Origin: Actinomadura rupiterrae
Lineage (GTDB): Bacteria; Actinomycetota; Actinomycetes; Streptosporangiales; Streptosporangiaceae
Length of the DNA stretch: 64,000 bases
Reading direction: 5' to 3'
Assembly: GCF_024172125.1 (NCBI RefSeq)
Contig: NZ_JAMZEA010000017.1
Location: forward strand, 1-64,000
A model generated the notes under the pieces. The model had not been told where the DNA came from, searched no databases, and saw only the letters and a list, made by a program, of their open reading frames with translations. This document shows positions 26,301 through 34,793 of the stretch, piece by piece; the first letter of the stretch is position 1, and each line of letters starts with the position of its first letter. The position numbers and the translations under genes were made by a program.

Positions 26301-27269
26301 TCAGGCCGCGTCCCGCAGGGAGCGGCCGGTCACCGTCAGGAACACGTCGTCCAGCGTCGGGCGCGCCATCCGCAGCGCCGCCAGCTCCACGCCCGCGCCG
26401 TCCAGCGCGCGGACCAGGCCCATCAGCGCGCGCTCGCCGTCGTCGACGGTCAGCCGCAGCGCGCCGTCCAGCACCGTCGCCTCGCGCACCGACGGATGGT
26501 CGGCCAGCGCCGCGCGGGCCTTGCCCGCGATCTGGTCGAGCGGCTCGCCGGACGCGGCCAGCTCCAGCGTCACCACATCGCCCGACACCCGGCGCTTCAG
26601 CTCGGCGGGGGAGCCCTCGGCGACGATCCGCCCCCGGTCGATGATCAGGATGCGGTCGCACAGCGCGTCGGCCTCGTCCAGGTAGTGCGTGGTCAGGAAC
26701 ACCGTCGTGCCGTCGCGGTCGCGCATGCCCCGGATGTGCTCCCACAGGTTGCCGCGGCTCTGCGGATCGAGGCCGGTGGTCGGCTCGTCCAGGAACAGCA
26801 GCCGCGGACGGTGCACCAGCCCGAGCGCGAGGTCCAGCCGCCGCCGCTGCCCGCCCGACATCGCCGCCGACGGACGCGCTAGCAGGCCCTCGCCGTCCAG
26901 CTCCAACCGCCGCGCCAGCTCGCCGATCCGCGCCGCCGGATCGGCCACCCCGTACAGCCGCGCCTGCAGCTCCAGCTCCTCGGCCGCCGGGACGGACGGA
27001 TCGGTGCCGCCACCCTGCGCCACGTACCCGATGCGCCGCCGCACCCCGGCCGGATCGGACCGCAGGTCGCGGCCCGCGACCGTCGCCGTACCCGCCGTCG
27101 GCGCCAGCAGCGTGGTGAGCATCCGCAGCGTGGTGGTCTTGCCCGCGCCGTTCGGGCCGAGGAACCCCACCACGTCCCCGGACGCGACCGAAAGGTCCAC
27201 CCCGCGCACCGCCTCGACGGTCCCGCGCCTGCCCGTGAAAGTGCGGGCGAGCCCGCGCGCCTCGATCAC
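26301..27269 (-). CDS. ABC exporter ATP-binding protein (DrrA-like)
   Basis: A 322-aa ATPase: Walker A GPNGAGKTTTLRML, Q-loop YVAQGGGTDPSVPAAE, signature MSGGQRRRLDLAL, Walker B LLFLDEPTTGLD, switch HYLDEAD, and the C-terminal DrrA extension ending RPTLDDVFLTVTGRSL. It powers the permease encoded downstream; stop and start overlap (TGATG). GTG 27269 has GGAGG 5 nt upstream; the in-frame extension to 27587 has no similarity. The gene is divergent from a TetR regulator, which probably represses it. Confidence 0.9.
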   Translation of the reverse strand: MIEARGLARTFTGRRGTVEAVRGVDLSVASGDVVGFLGPNGAGKTTTLRMLTTLLAPTAGTATVAGRDLRSDPAGVRRRIGYVAQGGGTDPSVPAAEELELQARLYGVADPAARIGELARRLELDGEGLLARPSAAMSGGQRRRLDLALGLVHRPRLLFLDEPTTGLDPQSRGNLWEHIRGMRDRDGTTVFLTTHYLDEADALCDRILIIDRGRIVAEGSPAELKRRVSGDVVTLELAASGEPLDQIAGKARAALADHPSVREATVLDGALRLTVDDGERALMGLVRALDGAGVELAALRMARPTLDDVFLTVTGRSLRDAA

Positions 27270-27326
27270 CCAAGCCTCCAAGATCACCTCGACCCCGCGC
27301 CGCGGCGACCACCGCGACAGAGATAG

Positions 27327-27360
27327 AGTAACCCCAATTTTGCAGTCACACCAACTTTTC
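27327..27360. promoter_or_regulatory. Two adjacent 17-bp direct repeats in the ABC/TetR divergent promoter
   Basis: 27327-27343 and 27344-27360 are 17-bp units that agree at 13 positions (consensus AGT-AC-CCAA-TTT-C). They are AT-rich for this genome and lie between the ABC start (27269) and the TetR -10 box (TAGAAT, 27378-27383). On the minus strand TTACTCTAT inside or next to the first repeat could be the -10 of the ABC operon. Candidate binding sites of the TetR protein. Confidence 0.5.
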
Positions 27361-27390
27361 AGCGACGCCAGTCGGCCTAGAATCGGGTCC

Positions 27391-28173
27391 ATGGCCAAGC
27401 AGACCGCGCCGGACGACACCCACGACGACGCCGAACCCCGCCTCGGCCTGCGCGAACGCAAGAAGCGCGAGACCCGGCGGCGCATCGCCGACATCGCCAC
27501 CGGGCTGTTCATGATGCGCGGCTTCGACAACGTCACCATCGCCGACGTCGCCCGCAACGCCGACGTGTCGGTGAACACGGTCTTCAACTACTTCCACACC
27601 AAGGAAGACCTGTTCTTCGACCGGCAGGACGAGATCCTCAGAGACGCCGCCGACGGCTTCCACGCCCGCCGCCCCGGCGAGTCCGCCGTCGCGTTCTACC
27701 GCCGCAGGTTCTTCGAGGGCCTGGACGAGGGCTCGTTCCAGACCGGCTTCCACGAGGGCGCCGAGGTCTGGGTCCGCACCGTCACCGACAGCCCCGCGCT
27801 GATGGCCCGCCAGCGCGAGATCGGCCAGCTCGCCCAGGACGCCCTCGCCGCCGTCCTCGCCGAGGAGACCGGCGCCGACCCCGACGACGTGACACCCCGC
27901 ATCGTCGCCGCGATGATCCACGCCGCGCAGTGGAGCCTGGTCGGCGAGATCACCAAGCGCAAGCTCGCCGGCGAGACCCTGGAGGAGATGCGCGACAGCG
28001 TCCACGCCGACGCCGCACGCGTCTTCGACCTGCTGGAACACGGCATCGGCGACTACGCCGCCAAACCCCGCCTCACCGCCCTCCCCGCCGACGCACCGAA
28101 CGAAGCCGACGCCGACACGACCGCGCCGTCCTTCGGCGACCACATCAGCCAGACCGTCGCCGACGACGACTGA
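27391..28173 (+). CDS. TetR/AcrR family transcriptional regulator
   Basis: A 260-aa regulator. Helix-turn-helix at about residues 25-75 (RETRRRIADIATGLFMMRGFDNVTIADVARNADVSVNTVFNYFHTKEDLFF shown only in outline: DNVTIADVARNADVSVNTVF). The ligand domain follows, and the last 40 residues are an acidic tail, longer than usual. TAGAAT with a 7-nt gap before ATG 27391 marks a leaderless start. Being divergent from the DrrAB-type exporter, it is the likely local repressor, lifted by the exported compound. Confidence 0.9.
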   Translation: MAKQTAPDDTHDDAEPRLGLRERKKRETRRRIADIATGLFMMRGFDNVTIADVARNADVSVNTVFNYFHTKEDLFFDRQDEILRDAADGFHARRPGESAVAFYRRRFFEGLDEGSFQTGFHEGAEVWVRTVTDSPALMARQREIGQLAQDALAAVLAEETGADPDDVTPRIVAAMIHAAQWSLVGEITKRKLAGETLEEMRDSVHADAARVFDLLEHGIGDYAAKPRLTALPADAPNEADADTTAPSFGDHISQTVADDD

Positions 28174-28206
28174 CCCGCGCCCACGCACACGAAGCAGCAC
28201 CGCCCC

Positions 28207-28517
28207 GGCGGCGGCGTTGCACTGTGCACCGTGCGCCCGCGCACAAAGCGGCGCCGGTGCGCGCAGGTCTCGCGGGCGTTCCACGCGCGCGCGAGGCAGA
28301 GCCGTCCTGGCGGCCGTGTGCTGTGCACCATGCGACCCGCGCACGCACGAAGAGGCGCCGGTGCGCGCAGCTGCCGGGGGCGTTCCACGCGCGCGAAGGG
28401 AAGCCGCGCTGGCGGCTGCGGTGTGTTTTGCACCGTACGACCCGCGCACGCGCGTGAGGCGGGGCCGGAGCGCGTAGGTGCCGCGGGCGTTCCACGCGCG
28501 CGCGAAGCGACGGCAAA
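28207..28517. repeat. Three tandem copies of a degenerate unit of about 103 bp
   Basis: Units start near 28207, 28311 and 28413. Each contains a TGCACC(G/A)T motif, a GGCGCCGGTGCGCGCAG-like middle, and the best conserved part GGGCGTTCCACGCGCGCGA, spaced 104 and 107 bp apart. The region fills the gap between the TetR and AI-2E permease genes. The frames over it differ between units, so it is not a repeat protein. Function is unknown. Confidence 0.6.
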
Positions 28518-28579
28518 GGCTCGTTCCGCATGCGCGGCATCCCAGTGGACGGGACGGACCGCGCCGCTAGCGTCCTCGC

Positions 28580-29992
28580 ATGGCGCAGACGCCCGCAGCC
28601 GGCGCGGACGGCCCCACCAGCAGAGGCGACGAAAGCAACGCACACGACCCGACCGGCGCGGACGACCGAACCAACGCGAACGCCTCGACTGACGCGGAGG
28701 GCCCGACCACCGCAGACGACTCAACCCGCGCGGACGCCGGAACCAGCGCGGACTCCTCGACCCGCGCAGATGGCCCGACCCGCGCAGATGGCCCGACCCG
28801 CGCAGATGGCCCGACCCGTGCGGACGACTCGACCCGCCCGTCCAGCGGAAACAGTGCGGGTGACCGGACGAGCGCGGGCGGCCGGGGTGGTGCGGGGGCT
28901 GCGCGGATGCCGGTGTGGTTGCCGCGGGCGTTTGTGCTCGCCGCGGCGACGGTCGTGGCGTTCGGGGTCGGGTTGTGGCTGCTGGACCGGCTGCGCGGCC
29001 TGATCATCCTGCTGGTGATCTCGCTGTTCCTGGCGTTCGCGATCGAACCGGCCGTGAACTGGCTCGCCGACCGCGGCTGGCGGCGCGGCGTCGCCACCGG
29101 TGCGATGTTCATCGTGCTGGCCGTGCTCGGCGTCGGGTTCGTCAGCGTCCTCGGGTCACTGCTGATCCACCAGACCACGACCCTGGTCGACAACGCGCCC
29201 CGGTACGCCGACGAGATCATCGACTGGGTCAACCGGTCGTTCGGCGCGCGGCTGTCCAAGCACACCCTGGTCAGCAAGATCCCCGCGGTGAGCGGCGAGC
29301 TGTCCAAGCACCTGTCGGAGGTCGCCGGGAACGTGTGGGGGATCGGCGCGACCGCGCTCGGCGTGCTGTTCCAGGGGTTCGGCGTGCTGCTGTTCACCTT
29401 CTACCTGTCGGCGCAGGGCCCGCAGTTCCGCCGGACGGTCTGCTCCCTGCTGCCCCCGCACCGGCAGCGGCAGGTCCTGCGCGCCTGGACGATCGCGGTC
29501 GACAAGACCGGCGGCTACATCTACTCCCGCGCGCTGCTCGCCGCGATCTCCGCGGTGTTCCACTACGCCGCGCTGAGCCTGCTGGACGTCCCGTACGCGC
29601 TCACCCTCGCCCTGTGGGTGGGCGTCGTGTCCCAGTTCATCCCCACCGTCGGGACCTACCTCGCCGGGGTCGTGCCCGTCCTGATCGCGCTCACCCACGC
29701 CCCCTCGACCGCGGTGTGGACGCTGCTGTTCATCATCGCCTACCAGCAGTTCGAGAACTACGTCCTGCAACCGCGCATCACCGCCCGGACCCTGGACATG
29801 CACCCCGCCGTCGCGTTCGGCGTCGTCCTCGCCGGCACCGCGATCCTCGGACCCGTCGGAGCGGTCCTCGGCCTGCCCGTCGCCGCCAGCCTCCAGGCGT
29901 TCCTGCAGGCCTACGTCCGCCGCTACGACGTCGAGGAGCACCCCCTCACCACCGCCAAGACGACCGGACGCGCCCGCCGCCACACCCGCTGA
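28580..29992 (+). CDS. AI-2E family transporter / permease
   Basis: A 470-aa membrane protein. Residues 1-110 are a Thr/Asp/Ala-rich low-complexity tail with the hexapeptide TRADGP repeated, encoded by three identical 18-bp copies at 28759-28812. The membrane part has eight hydrophobic segments with family motifs: GLIILLVISLFLAFAIEPAVNWL, FTFYLSAQGPQFR, GYIYSRALLAAISAVFHY, FIPTVGTYLAGVVPVL and QQFENYVLQPRI. The family exports small molecules or ions (AI-2, Na+/H+); the substrate is uncertain. ATG 28580 has TAGCGT 6 nt upstream (leaderless); a start inside the tail, for example near the first span, would also work. Confidence 0.85.
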   Translation: MAQTPAAGADGPTSRGDESNAHDPTGADDRTNANASTDAEGPTTADDSTRADAGTSADSSTRADGPTRADGPTRADGPTRADDSTRPSSGNSAGDRTSAGGRGGAGAARMPVWLPRAFVLAAATVVAFGVGLWLLDRLRGLIILLVISLFLAFAIEPAVNWLADRGWRRGVATGAMFIVLAVLGVGFVSVLGSLLIHQTTTLVDNAPRYADEIIDWVNRSFGARLSKHTLVSKIPAVSGELSKHLSEVAGNVWGIGATALGVLFQGFGVLLFTFYLSAQGPQFRRTVCSLLPPHRQRQVLRAWTIAVDKTGGYIYSRALLAAISAVFHYAALSLLDVPYALTLALWVGVVSQFIPTVGTYLAGVVPVLIALTHAPSTAVWTLLFIIAYQQFENYVLQPRITARTLDMHPAVAFGVVLAGTAILGPVGAVLGLPVAASLQAFLQAYVRRYDVEEHPLTTAKTTGRARRHTR

Positions 29993-30256
29993 AGACGGCC
30001 GGGCGCGCCCGCCGCCGTACCTGCTGATCCGGCCCCCGCTGCGTCGGCTGAACAGGCCCGCCGCGCCCGCTGGACGGTCCCTGATGCGTCCACTGAGCGG
30101 CCTGCCGCGTCCGCTGGTCGGGCGCTGCGGCGCGCGGTCGAGCGCCGGGCCGTCGGGCCGTCATGTCGTCGGGTCCTGCTCTGGACGCGTCGTCCGCGCG
30201 GGGCTAGCGTGCGGACCACACACAAGATCGTTCTCGGGGGCGGAAGGGAACGTTCC

Positions 30257-32188
30257 ATGCCTGCACGCATGCCCAAGGCCGTGCGCAAGCCCCGAGCGCC
30301 GCGCGCAACCATAGAGCCGCGCGTCCCCGCAAAGCCGCGCGCACGCAGAGCCGGACGTCCGGTCACAGCCGCGTTGACCGCAGCCGTGCTCGCCGCATCG
30401 CCGCTCGCCGCCGCCACGTCCGCCCACGCCGACACCCGCGCGCGCACGAGCAGCGCCCACGGACGCGACCCCCGCCTGGTGAAGCTCCTCGGTTCCATGA
30501 CGCTGCGGCAGAAGGTCGCGCAGCTGTTCGTCGTGCAGATCTACGGCATGTCCGCCGACACCACCGACCCCGCCGACGTCGCCGCCAACCGCTCGCTGTA
30601 CGGCGTGGACAACGCCGCGCAGCTCATCGCCCGCGACCAGCCCGGCGGCATCATCTACTACGGCAACAACGTCACCGACCCGCACCAGCTCGCCGCCTTC
30701 TCCAACGGCATCCAGCGCGCCGCCCGCGCCGCCGGGCACGGCATCCCCGAGACCGTCGCGATCGACCAGGAGGGCGGCATCGTCGCCCGCGTCGGACCGC
30801 CCGCGACCCAGCAGCCCGGCGCGATGGCCCTGGCCGCCGGACGCCGCACCGCCGACGCCCGCGGGCTCGCCCGCATCACCGGCGCCGAACTGCGCGCCAT
30901 CGGCGTCAACCAGGACTACGCCCCCGACGCCGACGTCAACGTCAACCCCGTCAACCCGGTCATCGGCGTCCGGTCCTTCGGCTCCGACCCGGCCCTGGTG
31001 TCGCGGATGGTCACCGCGCAGCTCGCCGGATACCGGTCGGCGGACGTCACCGCCACGCCCAAGCACTTCCCCGGTCACGGCGACGCCGACACCGACAGCC
31101 ACACCGGCGTCCCGGTCATCAAGCACACCCGCGCGCAGTGGGAGGCCATCGACCTGCCGCCGTTCCGCGCCGCGATCGCCGCCGGCGCCGACTCGATCAT
31201 GACCGGGCACCTGGTCGTGCCGTCCCTGGACCCCTCCGGCGACCCCGCCACCCTGTCCCGGCCGATCGTCACCGGCATCCTGCGCGACCAGCTGCACTAC
31301 CGCGGCGTCGTCATCACCGACGCCCTGGACATGCAGGGCGTGCGCGACAAGTACGGCGACGACCGGGTGCCCGTCCTCGCCCTCAAGGCCGGCGTCGACA
31401 CCCTGCTCAAGCCGCCCGCCGGGAAGTTCGCGACCCAACTCGACGCCGTCGTCAACGCCGTCAGGAACGGCGAGCTCACCGAGGACCGCATCGACCAGTC
31501 GGTCTACCGCGTCCTGGAACTCAAGCAGCGGCGCGGCCTGTTCCGGAACCCCTACACCGACGAGAGCCGCGTCGACCAGGTCGTCGGGACGCCCGAACAC
31601 CTCGCAACCGCACGCCGCGCCACGGACCGCACCACCACCCTGGTGAAGAACGACCCGCAGCCCGGCGGCGACCGGCTCCCGCTGCGCCCCGGCGCCCGCA
31701 GCGTCTACGTCACCGGATGGGGCGTCACCACCACCGCGACCCTCGCCACCGAGATCAAGAACTACGGCGCGACCGCCGACGCCTTCTCCACCGGCCTCAG
31801 CCCCAGCCCCGCCACGATCGCCACCGCCGTCGCCGCCGCCCGCACCCACGACCTCACCGTGGTCACCACCAACAAGGCCTGGGACACCTCCACCGCCACC
31901 GGCCACAACGGCCCCGGCCAGGCCGACCTGGTCAAAGCGCTGATCGCCACCGGCAAGCCGGTGATCGTCCTGGCCGTCCGGGACGCCTACGACATCAACG
32001 CCTTCCCCGCCGCGCCCGCCTACCTGGCCACCTACTCCTACACCGCCGACGCGCTGCACGCCGCCGCCGCGACCCTGTTCGGCGCCAACCGCCCGCAGGG
32101 ACGCCTGCCCGTCGACATCCCCGCCGCCGACCACCCCGACCAGACCCTCTACCCCTTCGGCTCCGGCCTGACCTACCCCCGCCACTGA
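30257..32188 (+). CDS. Secreted glycoside hydrolase family 3 (beta-N-acetylhexosaminidase-like)
   Basis: A 643-aa exported enzyme with a long twin-Arg-rich N-terminus and hydrophobic core (VTAALTAAVLAASPLAAATSAHA, cleavage near residue 60). The GH3 barrel contains VAIDQEGGIVAR, the NagZ-type loop KHFPGHGDADTDSHTGVP (His of the catalytic dyad), SIMTGHLVVP and the nucleophile Asp in VVITDALDM. A GH3 C-terminal domain follows (RTTTLVKND...GWGVTTTATLATEI...ALIATGKPVIVLAVRDAYD, FGANRPQGRLPVDIP, YPFGSGL). It probably removes GlcNAc from peptidoglycan or chitin outside the cell. ATG 30257 follows a GGAAGGGAA site; TAGCGT at about 30207-30212 may be the -10. The gap 29993-30256 holds no gene. Confidence 0.9.
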   Translation: MPARMPKAVRKPRAPRATIEPRVPAKPRARRAGRPVTAALTAAVLAASPLAAATSAHADTRARTSSAHGRDPRLVKLLGSMTLRQKVAQLFVVQIYGMSADTTDPADVAANRSLYGVDNAAQLIARDQPGGIIYYGNNVTDPHQLAAFSNGIQRAARAAGHGIPETVAIDQEGGIVARVGPPATQQPGAMALAAGRRTADARGLARITGAELRAIGVNQDYAPDADVNVNPVNPVIGVRSFGSDPALVSRMVTAQLAGYRSADVTATPKHFPGHGDADTDSHTGVPVIKHTRAQWEAIDLPPFRAAIAAGADSIMTGHLVVPSLDPSGDPATLSRPIVTGILRDQLHYRGVVITDALDMQGVRDKYGDDRVPVLALKAGVDTLLKPPAGKFATQLDAVVNAVRNGELTEDRIDQSVYRVLELKQRRGLFRNPYTDESRVDQVVGTPEHLATARRATDRTTTLVKNDPQPGGDRLPLRPGARSVYVTGWGVTTTATLATEIKNYGATADAFSTGLSPSPATIATAVAAARTHDLTVVTTNKAWDTSTATGHNGPGQADLVKALIATGKPVIVLAVRDAYDINAFPAAPAYLATYSYTADALHAAAATLFGANRPQGRLPVDIPAADHPDQTLYPFGSGLTYPRH

Positions 32189-32203
32189 CAACCGGCACAC
32201 CAG

Positions 32204-32237
32204 AAGGCCCGGCGCGGACCATCTCGCGCCGGGCCTT
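32204..32237 (+). terminator. Strong hairpin after the GH3 gene
   Basis: AAGGCCCGGCGCG (32204-32216) and CGCGCCGGGCCTT (32225-32237) form a perfect 13-bp stem with an 8-nt loop, 15 bases after the stop codon. The right arm is repeated twice more (to about 32277), so the 5' arm has three possible partners. Confidence 0.7.
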
Positions 32238-32285
32238 CCCGCGCCGGGCCTTTCCGCCCCGCGCCGGGCCTTCCCGCGCTCGCGG

Positions 32286-32469
32286 CTAGGGCCTGTTTCG
32301 AAGTGGCCTCGGCCACGCGCGCGAACGCGTGACCAACCCGGGTGCCGCTCGCCTTCGGCGTCGCGGCACCCGGGTTGATCGCGAAGCGATGCCGCGTTCG
32401 CCCAGGCACGGTCACGGAGCGAGCCGCTAGGCGAGCGCAGTGGGCCGTGACTGCGTAAACACAGCCTAG
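32286..32469. mobile_element. MITE-like non-autonomous element flanked by CTAG
   Basis: A 184-bp unit bounded by CTAG at both ends (32286-32289 and 32466-32469). Just inside are imperfect inverted ends: GGGCCTGTTTCGAAGTGGCC on the left and, complemented, GCTGTGTTTACGCAGTCACG on the right. The interior has nested palindromes: GCGAACGCG/CGCGTTCGC and AACCCGGGTGCCGC/GCGGCACCCGGGTT. CTAG is a known 4-bp target of some IS5-group elements and is rare in such genomes. No coding capacity. The right CTAG supplies the TAG stop codon of the neighbouring esterase gene. Confidence 0.55.
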
Positions 32470-33581
32470 CTCTGGACCGCGGACGCGCCGATCGACTGCA
32501 TCAGCGTCGGCCAGATGAACTGCGCCTCACGCCGCCACGCCGGCCAGTTGTGCCGCCCGTCGCCGTAGATGTGCGCGGTGTAGGGGATGCCGAGCCGGTC
32601 CAGCTGCTGCTGGAAGTCCTTGTTCTCGGCGCCGACCGCGATCTCCGACAGCAGCCCGATGTCCCACGGCGCCACCTGCGGGTCGCCGGGCCCGGGCTTG
32701 CCGGTCGTCCCGGACGAGAAGAACAGGCCCACCCCGCGCAGCTTGTCCGCCAGCGCCTTCGGGTCGTGCGCCGCCCAGTTCGCGTCGTTCAGTAGCGGGA
32801 TGCCCCAGATCGCGTTCGGGTCCTGCCCGGACGCCGCGTTCGTCATCATCAGCATCGCCGGGATGCCCGGATACCGCATCGACAGGATCCCGCTCAGCGA
32901 CGCCGCGTACTTGAACAGCCCCGGATGCCGCGCCGCGTAGTCGAACGCGCCCTGCCCGCCGGAGGAGTTCCCGATCACCGCGCGCGCGTCGCCCGCCCGC
33001 AGGTTCGCCTCCAGCAGCTGCCGGACCTCCTGGGTGTGGAAGGTCTCCCAGCGGGGGTTCCCGCCCATGCCGTAGTTGTACCAGTCGGTGTAGGAGCCGT
33101 TCGCGGCCTCCGGCATCACGACCATCACGTCGTAGCCCGCCGCCCACGTCGCGATGTCGCTGTTCGTCGTCCAGGAGGTGTAGTCGTCGTTGCCGCCGTG
33201 CAGCGCGTACAGCACCGGCCAGGTGCGCGAGGCGTCCGCGCTCCAGCCCTGCGGGACGAGCACCCGCACCTTCACCGACTTGCCGAGCGCGGGGGAGTTG
33301 ACCGTTAGGTCCACCTCCCGGTCCGACAGCCACGTGGTCGCGGTGATCTGCGCGCCGTCGGCGGCCTTCACGCTCACTGCCGCCGCGGACGGACGCGTCT
33401 GGGCGCCGTCCATCGGCCGCGCGGACGCCGCCGGAGCCGCCAACCCGAGCGCGACCGCGCACGCCGCGGCCGCCGCGCCGACCGCCAGGGCCCGGCGGGG
33501 ACCCGCCGAGCGGGCGGACGCCGCCGGGGGAGGCCCGCCCGGGTCCGGGACGTTCGGAAGGGGACGATCCGGCACCGGCAT
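32466..33581 (-). CDS. Secreted esterase of the antigen 85/esterase D type
   Basis: A 371-aa exported alpha/beta hydrolase. The signal region (RRALAVGAAAAACAVALGLAAPAASA) ends near residue 54. The hydrolase shows WPVLYALHGGNDDYTSW (oxyanion loop), the nucleophile elbow VIGNSSGGQGAF (GxSxG) and a C-terminal GDGRHNWPAWR with the catalytic His, as in mycolyltransferase-like and PHB-depolymerase-like esterases. GGAGGAG precedes ATG 33581. Its TAG stop lies in the terminal CTAG of the MITE-like element, so the native C-terminus may have been changed by the insertion. Confidence 0.85.
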   Translation of the reverse strand: MPVPDRPLPNVPDPGGPPPAASARSAGPRRALAVGAAAAACAVALGLAAPAASARPMDGAQTRPSAAAVSVKAADGAQITATTWLSDREVDLTVNSPALGKSVKVRVLVPQGWSADASRTWPVLYALHGGNDDYTSWTTNSDIATWAAGYDVMVVMPEAANGSYTDWYNYGMGGNPRWETFHTQEVRQLLEANLRAGDARAVIGNSSGGQGAFDYAARHPGLFKYAASLSGILSMRYPGIPAMLMMTNAASGQDPNAIWGIPLLNDANWAAHDPKALADKLRGVGLFFSSGTTGKPGPGDPQVAPWDIGLLSEIAVGAENKDFQQQLDRLGIPYTAHIYGDGRHNWPAWRREAQFIWPTLMQSIGASAVQS

Positions 33582-33766
33582 GGCTCCTCCAGGGGGTACG
33601 CGGCGCGGCCCTCCCCTGGCCGCGCGACTGCCGCCGACTGTTTCGCCCCGGCCGCCCGCGTGCTACGCCGGGCAGTGATAAGAATCATGTCCGAAGTTGT
33701 CGTGATCTGCGTATCCGGCCGCCCCGGGGTGTGAAGTCACCCCGGGTGATCGGGCATGCTCGAAGG

Positions 33767-34546
33767 ATGCAGGTGCTCCGACCGGGGGGCGGGCGCCTTC
33801 CCGGGCGCGCCCTGCGGGCCTGGGCGCTGCCGCTCCTCGCCGCGCTGATCGCCGCCGCCACCGTCCTGGACGTGCTGGCGGGCGGCCTGCTCCGGCACGC
33901 CGACGACCGGGTCTTCGCCGGCGGCCTGCCGCCGCGCACCGGCGCCTGGCACTGGTTCTGGCGCACCGTCGTCAACGGCGGCCAGTACTGGCTCGTCGGG
34001 ACGCTGGTCACCCTGGTCGCGCTGCGCACCGCCTGGCGCCGCCGCAGCCTCGCCACGGCCGTCCGCGCCGGGATCTGGCTGCTCGGCACCGAGGCCGCCA
34101 TCCGCGCCGCCCAGACCGCCTTCGCCCGCACCCCGCCCCGCACCGGCGCCGACCACCTGTTCACCGGCGGGTACCTGTCCTTCCCGTCCGGGCACGCCGC
34201 CAACGCCGCCGCCTGCCTCACCGTCACCGCCGCGCTCCTGCACGCCACCCGCCGCTGGTGGATCGCCGTGCACGCCCTGATCGCCGCCGTGGCGGTCGGG
34301 GTCGTCGCGCTCGGCTACCACTGGCCCACCGACGCCCTCGCCGGCTGGAGCCTCGGCCTCGTCCTCGGCGCGATCGGCCGCGTGCTCATCGGCCCCGGCC
34401 CGGAGACCGCCAGGCCCGACCGGGGGAGTCCCGGCCCCGCAACCCGGGCCCCGAGGCAGGACTCCCCGGGGCCTCAGATATACAAGAGGCGGCACCGCGT
34501 GGACCCGCGGGACTCCGCCCCCGGCACGCGAGCGAGAAAAGGGTGA
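33767..34546 (+). CDS. PAP2 family phosphatase
   Basis: A 259-aa membrane phosphatase (undecaprenyl-diphosphate or phosphatidate phosphatase type) with five to six spans. The three-part active site is only partly canonical: the first motif is weak (RAAQTAFARTPPRTG, with K replaced), then LSFPSGHAANAAA (motif 2, His) and GYHWPTDALAGWSLG (motif 3, with His where most members have H/R). The C-terminal 45 residues are basic and Pro-rich. ATG 33767 has CATGCT 6 nt upstream, close to the leaderless pattern. A small membrane protein gene follows 5 bp downstream. Confidence 0.8.
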   Translation: MQVLRPGGGRLPGRALRAWALPLLAALIAAATVLDVLAGGLLRHADDRVFAGGLPPRTGAWHWFWRTVVNGGQYWLVGTLVTLVALRTAWRRRSLATAVRAGIWLLGTEAAIRAAQTAFARTPPRTGADHLFTGGYLSFPSGHAANAAACLTVTAALLHATRRWWIAVHALIAAVAVGVVALGYHWPTDALAGWSLGLVLGAIGRVLIGPGPETARPDRGSPGPATRAPRQDSPGPQIYKRRHRVDPRDSAPGTRARKG

Positions 34547-34551
34547 TCCGC

Positions 34552-34740
34552 ATGGCGTTCAAGCGCCCCGCGTTCCTGCCCAGCCTGGACGAGCTGGAAG
34601 ACCAGGCGCAGCGCCGCTCGGTCCACGGATCGACCCCCAAGGGCCAGTTCGACCACCCGACCGCCAAGTACATCTTCTTCGCCGGGATCGTCCTGGTGGT
34701 CGTCGGCCACGCCGCCGGCCTGCTGCTGTTCTTCCTCTGA
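34552..34740 (+). CDS. Small single-span membrane protein
   Basis: A 62-aa protein with a polar N-terminus (RPAFLPSLDELEDQAQRRSV) and one C-terminal span (YIFFAGIVLVVVGHAAGLLLFFL). Function unknown. AAAAGGG lies 8 nt before ATG 34552. It begins 5 bp after the PAP2 stop codon and is probably co-transcribed with it. Confidence 0.65.
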   Translation: MAFKRPAFLPSLDELEDQAQRRSVHGSTPKGQFDHPTAKYIFFAGIVLVVVGHAAGLLLFFL

Positions 34741-34741
34741 C

Positions 34742-34779
34742 CGCGCCCCGCAGGTGATGGCGCCTCGCGGGTGGGCGCG
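34742..34779. terminator. Hairpin between convergent genes
   Basis: CGCGCCCCGC (34742-34751) pairs imperfectly with GCGGGTGGGCGCG (34767-34779) in the 53-bp gap between convergent genes; it could end both transcripts. Confidence 0.4.
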
Positions 34780-34793
34780 TCCCGCGGGAGCGG

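Noticed and set aside
27270..27587. Upstream extension of the DrrA-like ATPase
   Set aside because: It covers the divergent promoter and the TetR start; GTG 27269 has a clear GGAGG site.
28207..28517. CRISPR-like array
   Set aside because: Only three degenerate units of about 103 bp occur, with no short identical repeats separated by unique spacers and no cas genes.
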